Source of the DNA: JAFGED01 sp964551295
Lineage (GTDB): Bacteria > Chloroflexota > Anaerolineae > B4-G1
Assembly (NCBI GenBank): GCA_964551295.1
Contig: CAZKDJ010000207.1
Coordinates: forward strand, 1-7,096
Direction: 5' to 3'
Length of the DNA: 7,096 bases
Within the stretch, counting starts at the first letter, position 1, and the number at the start of each line of letters is the position of its first letter. The notes beneath the pieces were generated by a model, which saw only the letters and a program-made list of their open reading frames with translations, was not told the DNA's origin and ran no database searches. Below, one piece after another: positions 1 to 5,874 of the stretch. Position numbers and translations under genes: made by a program.

Positions 1-374
1 GCTCAATGCCGGCTGCGGGCGCGGCGGCCTCCTCCGGCGCCAGACCCTGTAGCCAGTCGGGCACCTCGGCCGGAGCGGGCATCTCTGGGGCCGCCTCCTC
101 GGCTGCGGGCATCTGGGCCGTAGGCTCGATGCCGGCTGCGGGCGCGGCGGCCTCCTCCGGCGCCAGACCCTGTAGCCAGTCGGGCACCTCGGCCGGAGCG
201 GGCATCTCTGGGGCCGCCTCCTCGGCTGCGGGCATCTGGGCCGTAGGCTCGATGCCGGCTGCGGGCGCGGTGGCCTCCTCCGTCGCCAGACCCTGTAGCC
301 AATCGGGCACCTCAGCCGGAGCGGGCATCTCTGGGGCCGCCTCCTCGGCCTCGGGCCTCTGGGCTGCGGGCTCC
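1..374 (-). repeat. 123-bp in-frame tandem repeat (at least three units)
   Basis: Units lie at 6-128, 129-251 and 252-374, and a further unit begins at the left edge (positions 1-5). The period is 123 bp, or 41 codons, so the reading frame is kept. Units 6-128 and 129-251 appear identical base for base. The unit at 252-374, nearest the start of the gene, differs at about 11 positions. Each unit encodes one VPDWLQGLA core followed by an Ala/Pro/Glu-rich linker. The identity of neighbouring units points to recent duplication or copy-number change by slippage or unequal recombination. Confidence 0.95.
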
Positions 375-982
375 TGGGCTGCTTCGACAGAAGGCTGCTG
401 CTCCTCCACACCTACAGGCCCCAGATCGCGCAGCCAATCTGGGATCTCGGTGGGTTCAATGGGTTCGGCTGTTACTTCAGGTTCGGGAGTGGGGACATCT
501 TCCACGGTTCCTGCTGAATCTCGGAGCTGTGCTAGCCAGTCTTCGTCTTCCTCGCTTGCCTCCGCTGACTCCCGAAGCTGTCCCAGCCAGTCTTCAGTCC
601 CTTTTTCCTCTTCCTCCGTTGTCAGAGTCTCCATTTCGCCTTCATCTGTCGAGTCGCGGAGTTGCGTCAGCCAAGCGCCCGTGTCTTTTTTCGCTTCTTG
701 TTCCTGATGTGGGGTGGATGACGGTTGCTCGTCGAGTGAGATGGTGGGCAGTGAAAGGCCTCTGATTGGGGGCGGTTCGCGCTCTGTCTCTTTTTCTTCA
801 GAGGGAGCGGTCATGGGAACGATGCGGGCGTTGCACTGGTCACAATACGCATTTTGGACGGGGTTCATCGCGCCACACATCGGGCAGCGCCGTCCCGTAT
901 GAGCAGGCAGCATTTCACCGCATTCGTTGCAAAAGCGGCTGCCTCTTGGATTTGCCGAGCCACACTTTGGACAGTAGATCAT
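1..982 (-). CDS. Double zinc-ribbon protein with DWLxxL repeat array (3' end outside window)
   Basis: The frame is open from an ATG at 982 to the left edge (327 codons, no stop), so the gene is C-terminally incomplete here. Residues 4-50 form two zinc ribbons: C4-x2-C7 with C18-x2-C21, and C33-x2-C36 with C47-x2-C50. A low-complexity acidic, Pro/Ala/Glu-rich region follows. It is punctuated by WL motifs at W104, W132, W149, W183, W228, W269 and W310, shifting from 'DWLxQLR' to 'VPDWLQGLA'. From about residue 203 it becomes a perfect 41-residue repeat. There is no signal peptide or membrane helix, so it is probably cytoplasmic. GGTGAT at 986-991 is a weak ribosome site. The gene starts 11 nt after the stop of the membrane-protein gene, so it is the last visible gene of the operon. 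Similar zinc-ribbon/DWL proteins are, from memory, common in Chloroflexota. The function is unknown; the array may be a scaffold of short binding motifs (inference). Confidence 0.85.
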   Translation of the reverse strand, partial: MIYCPKCGSANPRGSRFCNECGEMLPAHTGRRCPMCGAMNPVQNAYCDQCNARIVPMTAPSEEKETEREPPPIRGLSLPTISLDEQPSSTPHQEQEAKKDTGAWLTQLRDSTDEGEMETLTTEEEEKGTEDWLGQLRESAEASEEDEDWLAQLRDSAGTVEDVPTPEPEVTAEPIEPTEIPDWLRDLGPVGVEEQQPSVEAAQEPAAQRPEAEEAAPEMPAPAEVPDWLQGLATEEATAPAAGIEPTAQMPAAEEAAPEMPAPAEVPDWLQGLAPEEAAAPAAGIEPTAQMPAAEEAAPEMPAPAEVPDWLQGLAPEEAAAPAAGIE

Positions 983-993
983 TACATCACCGT

Positions 994-1665
994 TTACATC
1001 TCACGGCGTGGCCAAAGAAACCGCAGCGCCGTGACCGCCGTTCCCAGCACGACGCCCAACAGCAGGCCACGCATCCCTGCCATTCCAAACACGTTGATCA
1101 ACCAGTGACGGATGCCGGAAAACAGTCCAGGGTCTAGGCCTGCAAGCGGGACGGTAGTCAACAGCGTCACAATCACAACTAGACCGAACACAATTGCCCA
1201 TATGCTGCGTCGTGCACGCAGTAGTCGAAAAGCGGTCAGAGCCAGTGCAACTACAACCAGCGCAGCCAGCGATGCTCCAACGGGACTGATGATGTAGTTG
1301 TATACGCCTTGCGCTGCCCTGGCTGCTAGTTTTGAGACTGCTTGGGCAGGGGAGAAGATGGCTGCCACCCATAGGAACAGGGTTGTCAGTGCAGAGAACA
1401 CAAAGAACAGGCTTTCGATTCTCCTTTCGATTTTTCGCTGGCGGAATGCTTTCTTGATATGTACGCGGCCAATGTTCCAAAGACCCAGGAGCAGGGCGAA
1501 GCTGCCTACGATCACCGCCCATTCGGCCAGGATATGTTGCACTGGGGTTCGCTGACCGCGATAGTCAAACACCAGTGCATCAGGGAACGTATAACCAAGC
1601 AAAACAATCGTGGCTACGATTGCGGCGATGAGAAAGGGAATCCACTGCCTGACTATACGTCCCAT
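994..1665 (-). CDS. Six-helix integral membrane protein, unknown function
   Basis: This encodes 223 residues and I do not recognise a named family. Hydrophobic segments at about 8-27, 47-65, 86-105, 125-146, 154-173 and 196-217 suggest six membrane helices. A strongly basic loop at about 67-82 (KKAFRQRKIERR) and another at 147-153 (RLLRARR) are probably cytoplasmic by the positive-inside rule. The segment between helices 1 and 2 (YTFPDALVFDYRGQRTP) would then be outside. There are no catalytic motifs. The ATG at 1665 is preceded by AGGGTGA with a 7-nt gap, a good ribosome site. The gene lies 32 nt after the DUF6754-like gene and 11 nt before the zinc-ribbon gene, so it is an operon member and perhaps the membrane anchor of a complex formed with its neighbours (inference). 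Confidence 0.85.
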   Translation of the reverse strand: MGRIVRQWIPFLIAAIVATIVLLGYTFPDALVFDYRGQRTPVQHILAEWAVIVGSFALLLGLWNIGRVHIKKAFRQRKIERRIESLFFVFSALTTLFLWVAAIFSPAQAVSKLAARAAQGVYNYIISPVGASLAALVVVALALTAFRLLRARRSIWAIVFGLVVIVTLLTTVPLAGLDPGLFSGIRHWLINVFGMAGMRGLLLGVVLGTAVTALRFLWPRREM

Positions 1666-1697
1666 CTGTTGTTCACCCTGTCCTGAGTATCCACTGT

Positions 1698-2387
1698 CTA
1701 TGAAAGCAACACGGTCAATAACGCGAGCGTTGCCGCCATGGCGATAAATGCTGCCAAAGCCAAGCGCAAAATATCTTGAGCCTGCAAGCTGATAGTATAG
1801 CGCCTTTTCTCGGTCATCTGGGCCCCGGCAGCGTACAGTTCTTCTCCCACTGCTAGACGGTCAGTGGCGGGATATAGCGCACCGAGAGCATCTAAGGCGG
1901 CAGCGGCGGCCAGTTGAGGCAGATCGCGTCGTGCACCTGCGTCGGTGATCAGCGAGACCTCAGGTCCGAAGGCGCCGATCATAGCATTGCTCGTTACATC
2001 CTCGGTCATGACGATACTGGCGGCACCGGCCGCATACGCCACGGGCGAAGGAGCGACGAAACGCACTTGATCGGGGTTGTATCGCTTCACCAGGCCGTGG
2101 CGCTCGTATGCCCGGCGCAGGATGTCCTGAGCTAGGGGAAGCAATGTGGGGTCACCCACAGTGATGATAGGGGGGGCGTTGTAGAGGACTGCAGTGTCTG
2201 CTAGTTCCTCAACGACCTCAAGCGCGGCCAGAGAGGTGACCGTATTCTCTCCGATGAGCCCGCCGTTGCCGATGGCAATGTGAATTGTTCCACCGCCTTC
2301 GGCGGCGCGCCCGGTCTCGCTTCGCAGATCCTGGAAGGAGGTAAGCGGGCGTATTCTCACGCGTGAACTTCTGCCTAGAAGCTTCAT
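1698..2387 (-). CDS. DUF6754-like protein with C-terminal membrane anchor
   Basis: This 229-residue protein resembles what I remember of Chloroflexota DUF6754 proteins. Shared features include an N-terminal 'RIRPLTSFQDL' segment, a Gly-rich 'GNGGLIG' stretch at about 40-46, 'VGDPTLLPLAQ' at 77-87, 'APSPVAYAAG' near 112-121, and 'GEELYAAGA' at 181-189. A single hydrophobic helix at about 206-228 ends the protein, so the soluble domain is probably cytoplasmic and tail-anchored. The longer family members I recall also have an N-terminal helix, which is missing here. No catalytic residues can be named. The ATG at 2387 overlaps the TGA of the upstream small gene as ATGA, and GGAG lies 5 nt before it, implying translational coupling. 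The family assignment is from memory and unverified. Confidence 0.75.
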   Translation of the reverse strand: MKLLGRSSRVRIRPLTSFQDLRSETGRAAEGGGTIHIAIGNGGLIGENTVTSLAALEVVEELADTAVLYNAPPIITVGDPTLLPLAQDILRRAYERHGLVKRYNPDQVRFVAPSPVAYAAGAASIVMTEDVTSNAMIGAFGPEVSLITDAGARRDLPQLAAAAALDALGALYPATDRLAVGEELYAAGAQMTEKRRYTISLQAQDILRLALAAFIAMAATLALLTVLLS

Positions 2388-2647
2388 TCTGTCTCCACTC
2401 CCTCCAAGGTTGCGCTCAACCGGTTCAATAGTTCGGAGTCATCTAGCAGAACTGTAGCTCGTTCAACCGTCGTGTTGTCTATGATGCCGGTCAACAGCGG
2501 TTGGGCCATAAGCAGCGCCTGACTGCTCAGAAAGCCAAACGGACGGGCGATCTCGATGAGAAACAATGCCAGAGACGAGGCGCCTCTCTGTTCGATGCGC
2601 CTGGCGAGCTCGTCAACCCAATCCAATTGCTCCGCTTCGCTATTCAC
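2384..2647 (-). CDS. Small conserved-type protein, first gene of the minus-strand operon
   Basis: This encodes 87 residues starting with GTG (plus-strand CAC at 2645-2647). An amphipathic N-terminal part (LDWVDELARRIEQRG) leads into a moderately hydrophobic core at about 24-54 (SLALFLIEIARPFGFLSSQALLMAQPLL), followed by a charged tail. The core pattern, FLIE..RPF.FL.SQALL..QPLL, recalls small Chloroflexota proteins of unknown function often found near other membrane proteins. It may be a peripheral or hairpin membrane protein; the Pro and Gly residues argue against a simple transmembrane helix. AAGG lies 7 nt before the GTG, a modest ribosome site. It overlaps the DUF6754-like gene by 4 nt. 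No function can be assigned. Confidence 0.75.
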   Translation of the reverse strand: MNSEAEQLDWVDELARRIEQRGASSLALFLIEIARPFGFLSSQALLMAQPLLTGIIDNTTVERATVLLDDSELLNRLSATLEGVETE

Positions 2648-2669
2648 GGCAGGGCCTTTTGATTATGTT

Positions 2670-2678
2670 AGTATACCA
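2670..2678 (-). promoter_or_regulatory. Extended -10 promoter of the minus-strand operon
   Basis: On the minus strand the sequence reads TGGTATACT, an extended -10 element (TGn plus TATACT, 5 of 6 matches to TATAAT). The predicted start, near 2663, gives a leader of about 16 nt, just enough to hold the AAGG ribosome site at 2655-2658. The -35 is poor (TGGTAA at a 16-nt spacing), as is common for extended -10 promoters. A competing CATAAT at 2662-2667, with TTCTCA 17 nt upstream, would start inside the ribosome site and is less likely. Confidence 0.5.
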
Positions 2679-2716
2679 GAGATGTGAGAAATTACCACCT
2701 TGCACTGCTCTACAAG

Positions 2717-2734
2717 CGTGCTCAGTATAGCACG
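2717..2734. other. Perfect inverted repeat in the divergent intergenic region
   Basis: CGTGCT (2717-2722) and AGCACG (2729-2734) form a perfect 6-bp dyad around a 6-nt centre. It lies between the two divergent promoters, about 40 bp upstream of the minus-strand promoter and 60 bp upstream of the plus-strand -35. No T-run follows on either strand, so it is not an intrinsic terminator. It could be a dimeric repressor operator or simply chance. A second weaker dyad (AGCAA/TTGCT, 2748-2763) follows. Confidence 0.3.
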
Positions 2735-2792
2735 ATTTGGGATGCTAAGCAACTTGGTTTGCTCGGTATCTGTCTCGTTCATCTGTCGCCAT

Positions 2793-2820
2793 TTGACGCC
2801 CCTGTACCAAGTGCTACAAT
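2793..2820 (+). promoter_or_regulatory. Promoter of the cysteine desulfurase-mnmA operon
   Basis: TTGACG at 2793-2798 (5 of 6 to TTGACA) and TACAAT at 2815-2820 (5 of 6 to TATAAT) are separated by 16 bp. The -10 is also extended by TG at 2812-2813. This is the best sigma-70-type match in the divergent region. Transcription should begin near 2827, giving a leader of about 190 nt before the desulfurase ATG. Confidence 0.65.
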
Positions 2821-2826
2821 ATTCCT

Positions 2827-3015
2827 TTGAGTGGGCCGGAATCGACGCGGACGTGACAGCTTGGGTTTCTTGCCAAATGTGTCGAGGTTTATCGGGGCAG
2901 TTGCCATGCCCGATTGGGCACCCTCAATGACGAAAACGGCGTGCCTATCCGTTTCATCCGCTCAGTCCATTGACCTGCTTTCGCGGCAGGGCCAATCGCT
3001 ATTTTAGAGGATATT
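2827..3015 (+). promoter_or_regulatory. Long, foldable 5' leader of the desulfurase-mnmA operon
   Basis: Between the predicted transcription start and the ATG lie about 190 nt that can fold. ATCGGG (2891-2896) pairs with CCCGAT (2909-2914), extended inside by CA/TG. This may be closed by GAGG (2884-2887) with CCTC (2922-2925). A separate stem pairs CCTGC (2974-2978) with GCAGG (2986-2990), about 16 nt before the ribosome site AGAGGA (3006-3011). I match this to no known riboswitch. The last stem is not followed directly by a T-run, so attenuation by intrinsic termination is not evident. Confidence 0.35.
2831..3007 (+). CDS. Possible small leader ORF (58 codons, GTG start), doubtful
   Basis: A frame opens with GTG at 2831 after a TGA at 2828-2830 and ends with TAG at 3005-3007, whose bases overlap the ribosome site of the desulfurase gene. 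An internal ATG at 2906, with GGGG about 9 nt upstream, would give a 33-residue peptide starting MPDWAPSMTKTAC. The frame fits almost exactly between the predicted transcription start and the desulfurase, which would allow translational coupling. However, there is no ribosome site at the GTG, no recognisable family, and the other two frames are also open for part of this stretch. Confidence 0.15.
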   Translation: MGRNRRGRDSLGFLPNVSRFIGAVAMPDWAPSMTKTACLSVSSAQSIDLLSRQGQSLF

Positions 3016-4182
3016 ATGGATACAACTCAGCAGCACATCTATCTGGATCACTCCGCAACGACTCCCGTGGACCCTCGCGTGACAGAGGCAATGTCCCCCT
3101 ATTGGGGCGTGGTCTTTGGAAACAGTGAGTCGTCCCACGTCTTTGGTCAGAAGGCTGCCAGCGCGTTGGAGCAAGCTCGGCAGACGGCTGCTAACGTGTT
3201 GGGCTGTCGACCTTCGGAGTTGGTCTTTACCGGTTCCGGTACTGAGGCGGATAACTTGGCGCTACGGGGGGCGGCCTGGGCTGCCCGGCAGAGCGGGCGC
3301 GGTGACCATATCGTCACAACCCCCATCGAACATCACGCCGTGGGGCGTACCGTCGATCAATTATGCGACGTGTTCGGTTTCGAAGCCACGCAGGTACTGG
3401 TGGATGGGAATGGGGCTGTGGACCCCGACGACGTGGCTGCCGCCATACGACCAGGTACGGTCCTGGTGAGCATCATCATGGCTAACAACGAGGTTGGCAC
3501 GGTGCAGCCCATGGTCAAAATAGGGCGGGTGTGTCGTGAACGCGAGATCATCTTTCACACCGATGCTGTACAGGTAGCGGGCAGGCTGCCGCTGGAGCTC
3601 GACGATCTCAACTTGGATCTCCTGGCCCTATCGGCGCACAAGTTCTATGGTCCCAAGGGAGTGGGGTTGCTTTACGTGCGGCGTGGCACCACGCTCTTAC
3701 CCGCGATCACCGGCGGCGGTCACGAGCGCGGACGTCGCCCGGGGACGGTCAACGTCGCTGGCGCGGTGGGACTGGCAACCGCGCTGCGCCTGGCGGAGGA
3801 GGGACGAGTGTCTGAGGCGGCTCGTCTGCGGCACCTGCGTGATCGGCTCATTGAGGGCGTCTTGGCCTCTGTGCCTGATAGTCGTTTGACGGGGCATCCC
3901 AAGTGCCGCCTTCCTCACCACGCCAGTTTTGCCTTCCACGGTGTAGAGGGTCAGGCGGTGGTTTTGGAGCTCGACCTACAGGGGATCGCCGCCGGTTCAG
4001 GCGCGGCATGTTCCGAGGGTGAGTCTGAGCCTTCGTTCGTGCTCGAGGCGATGGGTTTGCTGCCCGATTGGAGCGTGGGCAGCCTGCGCCTCACCCTGGG
4101 GCGCTCCAACGATGAAGCCGACGTCGAGCGCGTGCTGGAGGTGCTGCCCGGTGTCGTCGCGGGGCTGAGAGCGGGCGGATGA
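3016..4182 (+). CDS. Cysteine desulfurase (NifS/IscS family, class V aminotransferase fold)
   Basis: This PLP enzyme takes sulfur from L-cysteine, forming alanine and an enzyme-bound persulfide for sulfur-transfer pathways. The 388-residue length is normal. The N-terminus has the family signature YLDHSATTPVDPRV. H106 in 'IEHHAV' is the PLP-stacking histidine, 'TDAVQVAG' holds the PLP-binding Asp and Gln, and K209 in SAHKFYGPKG is the Schiff-base lysine. C332 in 'SGAACSEGESEPSFVL' is the persulfide cysteine, in the longer group I (IscS/NifS) loop. It looks fully active. AGAGGA lies 4 nt before the ATG. The stop overlaps the mnmA start (ATGA), so the two are translationally coupled. No iscU, iscR or sufU is visible here. 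The enzyme therefore probably serves tRNA thiolation, as Bacillus YrvO does beside MnmA, though a wider Fe-S role cannot be excluded. Confidence 0.95.
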   Translation: MDTTQQHIYLDHSATTPVDPRVTEAMSPYWGVVFGNSESSHVFGQKAASALEQARQTAANVLGCRPSELVFTGSGTEADNLALRGAAWAARQSGRGDHIVTTPIEHHAVGRTVDQLCDVFGFEATQVLVDGNGAVDPDDVAAAIRPGTVLVSIIMANNEVGTVQPMVKIGRVCREREIIFHTDAVQVAGRLPLELDDLNLDLLALSAHKFYGPKGVGLLYVRRGTTLLPAITGGGHERGRRPGTVNVAGAVGLATALRLAEEGRVSEAARLRHLRDRLIEGVLASVPDSRLTGHPKCRLPHHASFAFHGVEGQAVVLELDLQGIAAGSGAACSEGESEPSFVLEAMGLLPDWSVGSLRLTLGRSNDEADVERVLEVLPGVVAGLRAGG

Positions 4183-5297
4183 GCGGGGAAACCTTGCGAG
4201 GTTTAAGGCAAGGCCCTTGGGTCGTGGTTGCCTTGAGCGGCGGCGTCGATAGCGCCGTCGCCGCTGCGCTCTTGGTCGAGCAGGGGTACGAGGTCGTCGG
4301 CGTGATGCTACGGCTGTGGGTCGAGCCTGAGCCAGGCGAGGGGCAGTCCAATCGCTGCTGCACACCCGAGGCGGTTGATCGCGCGTGCCGCATCGCTGCC
4401 CATCTCGGTATTCCCTTCCACCTCGTCAATGCCGAGGCCGAGTTCAAGAGCTGTGTGGTGGACTACCTAGTCGCCGAGTACAGTGCTGGCCGTACGCCTA
4501 ACCCCTGCGTCCGCTGTAACCGCGCCGTTCGCTTTGGCTTTCTCCTGAACCGCGCTCTGGCACTGGGGGCAGAATCCCTTGCCACAGGTCACTATGCGCG
4601 CGTGCGGCAGGTCGATGGGTGCTATCAGCTTCTGCGCGGGCTCGACTCCTACAAAGACCAGTCCTATTTTCTGCATGCGCTGTCTCAAGAGCAGTTGGCG
4701 CGTGTCCTTTTTCCTCTGGGCGAGTTGACCAAGGACAAAGTGCGCACCATCGCCCGTGATCGTGGCCTGCCTGTGGCGGAGCAGCCCGAAAGCCAAGATT
4801 TGTGCTTCTTGGCTGACGGTGACTATCGCCGCTTTCTCAAAGGGCTTACCCCTCACCTGTTTCGGCCTGGCCCGATTAGGGATACCTCCGGGCGTGTGCT
4901 GGGCCAGCACGAGGGATTGCCCGCCTATACCATCGGCCAGCGTAAGGGGTTGCAGGTTCCGGCGGCGGAGCCGCTGTACGTGCTTGCCATTGAGCCTGCC
5001 GAGAACGCGCTTGTCGTCGGGACGGCCGCGGAATTGGGTCGGGACGAGTGCATGGTCGTGGGGATGCACTATATCGACGGGAAAGCGCGCACAGCCCCGT
5101 TCGACGCCACGGCGCAGATTCGCTATCGTGCACGTCCTGCCGCCGTCGTGGTGGCGCCATTGCCGGATGGTAGAGCGCGCATCCGCTTTTCCGCATCTCA
5201 GCGCGATATCACGCCCGGGCAGTTCCTAGTGCTGTACGACGGTGAAATCGTGCTGGGCGGAGGAACTATTTGTATGCCTCACGAATCTATGATATAA
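4179..5297 (+). CDS. mnmA: tRNA-specific 2-thiouridylase MnmA (TrmU)
   Basis: MnmA activates U34 of tRNA-Lys, -Glu and -Gln with ATP and replaces the C2 oxygen with sulfur, giving s2U. The 372-residue length is normal for the family. The PP-loop SGGVDS lies at 20-25. 'NPCVRCN' carries catalytic C110, and TGHYAR lies at 136-141. 'KDQSYFLHAL' follows, and 'ESQDLCFL' holds the persulfide-accepting C209. 'AYTIGQRKGL' around 253-258 marks the start of the beta-barrel C-terminal part. All key residues are present, so an active enzyme is expected. It acts in the cytoplasm and should receive sulfur from the overlapping upstream desulfurase. No TusA-E genes are visible, consistent with direct transfer as described for Bacillus. 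The stop codon overlaps the promoter of the next unit. Confidence 0.97.
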   Translation: MSGETLRGLRQGPWVVVALSGGVDSAVAAALLVEQGYEVVGVMLRLWVEPEPGEGQSNRCCTPEAVDRACRIAAHLGIPFHLVNAEAEFKSCVVDYLVAEYSAGRTPNPCVRCNRAVRFGFLLNRALALGAESLATGHYARVRQVDGCYQLLRGLDSYKDQSYFLHALSQEQLARVLFPLGELTKDKVRTIARDRGLPVAEQPESQDLCFLADGDYRRFLKGLTPHLFRPGPIRDTSGRVLGQHEGLPAYTIGQRKGLQVPAAEPLYVLAIEPAENALVVGTAAELGRDECMVVGMHYIDGKARTAPFDATAQIRYRARPAAVVVAPLPDGRARIRFSASQRDITPGQFLVLYDGEIVLGGGTICMPHESMI

Positions 5298-5298
5298 T
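5270..5298 (+). promoter_or_regulatory. Near-perfect extended -10 promoter overlapping the mnmA stop
   Basis: TATAAT at 5293-5298 is a perfect -10 hexamer with TG at 5290-5291 (TGATATAAT). TTGTAT at 5270-5275, 17 bp upstream, matches only the first half of the -35 consensus. The mnmA TAA (5295-5297) lies inside the -10. The predicted start, about 5304-5306, is only 2-4 nt before the ATG at 5308, so this promoter would make a leaderless or almost leaderless mRNA. Confidence 0.65.
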
Positions 5299-5307
5299 GA
5301 CTTTGCG

Positions 5308-5874
5308 ATGGAAGAACCAACGAGCCCTAAACCTGATGCAGAATCCCCTGTGCAGCGGGAAACCCCTACATCCCCTGACCTCTCGCCTGCCGAACTGAAG
5401 GCGCGGAGACTGTTGATCATATTCTCGGTTGTGTTCGGGGTGCTTTTTATCGGCCTGCTCGTCTTGCTTGTGTTTCTCTCAATAGATGCATATCGGGCTG
5501 CGTACGTGGGCGCTCCTCCGAGTCCGGGATCGGTCGTCGTAAGTCTGCTGAGGGATGTGGCTATCGTGTTCGTTGCCTTTGAGACGATGGTCATCGGTGT
5601 GCTTCTGGTGGTGCTCATGCTGCAAGTGCAGTCGTTGGTCGTGCTGCTCCGCGACGAGATCAGGCCGATGCTAGAGGCGGTCAACGAAACGCTGGCGACG
5701 GTGCGTGGCACGACGCAGTTTGTCAGTCACAATGTCGTCTCGCCGGTGGTAAAGTGGTCCGGGTATCTGGCTGGCCTGCGGCGCATTTTCCAGCAAATCG
5801 GTGGTTTGCGCGAGGATTTAGAGCAGGATAATGAACAAGCGCCTAATATATCTGAGGAGGTAGACAATGAGTGA
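5308..5874 (+). CDS. Two-helix membrane protein, DUF948/YtxG-like (tentative)
   Basis: The 188-residue protein has a Pro/Ser/Glu-rich N-terminus (1-33), membrane helix 1 at about 35-59, a short loop, helix 2 at about 84-106, and a C-terminal amphipathic region. That region contains 'LLRDEIRPMLEAVNETLATVRGT' (113-135), then 'NVVSPVVKWSGYLAGLRRI' and an acidic tail. The 'RPMLEAVNETLATV' stretch resembles DUF948/YtxG proteins, and YtxG is encoded beside YtxH in Bacillus, matching the next gene. It is probably an envelope or stress-related protein with its C-terminus in the cytoplasm (inference). No Shine-Dalgarno sequence precedes the ATG, only 10 nt after the mnmA stop, so translation is either leaderless from the overlapping promoter or coupled to mnmA. 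It overlaps the YtxH gene by 8 nt. Confidence 0.8.
   Translation: MEEPTSPKPDAESPVQRETPTSPDLSPAELKARRLLIIFSVVFGVLFIGLLVLLVFLSIDAYRAAYVGAPPSPGSVVVSLLRDVAIVFVAFETMVIGVLLVVLMLQVQSLVVLLRDEIRPMLEAVNETLATVRGTTQFVSHNVVSPVVKWSGYLAGLRRIFQQIGGLREDLEQDNEQAPNISEEVDNE

Noticed and set aside
3..302. Minus-strand Arg/Gly/Ser-rich 99-codon frame in the repeat
   Set aside because: It is an out-of-frame reading of the same 123-bp repeat; because the period is a multiple of three, every frame repeats without stops.
1..374. CRISPR-like array
   Set aside because: The repeats are 123 bp, contiguous with no unique spacers, and in frame within a protein gene.
6..707. Long plus-strand open frame (Ser/Gly/Ala-rich) across the repeat region
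   Set aside because: It is the antisense of the zinc-ribbon gene. The minus-strand frame has zinc-ribbon cysteines, regular WL motifs and an operon position; the plus-strand frame has neither a start signal nor a family.
2700..2930. 76-codon plus-strand frame upstream of the desulfurase
   Set aside because: It spans both dyads and the promoter (2793-2820), has no ribosome site and has no recognisable domain.
2833..2940. tmRNA-like 5' segment (GGAATCGACG, TCGAGG, GACGAAAAC)
   Set aside because: The words resemble parts of a tmRNA, but the 3' tRNA-like half would fall inside the desulfurase gene and is not there, and no tag ending in LAA is readable.
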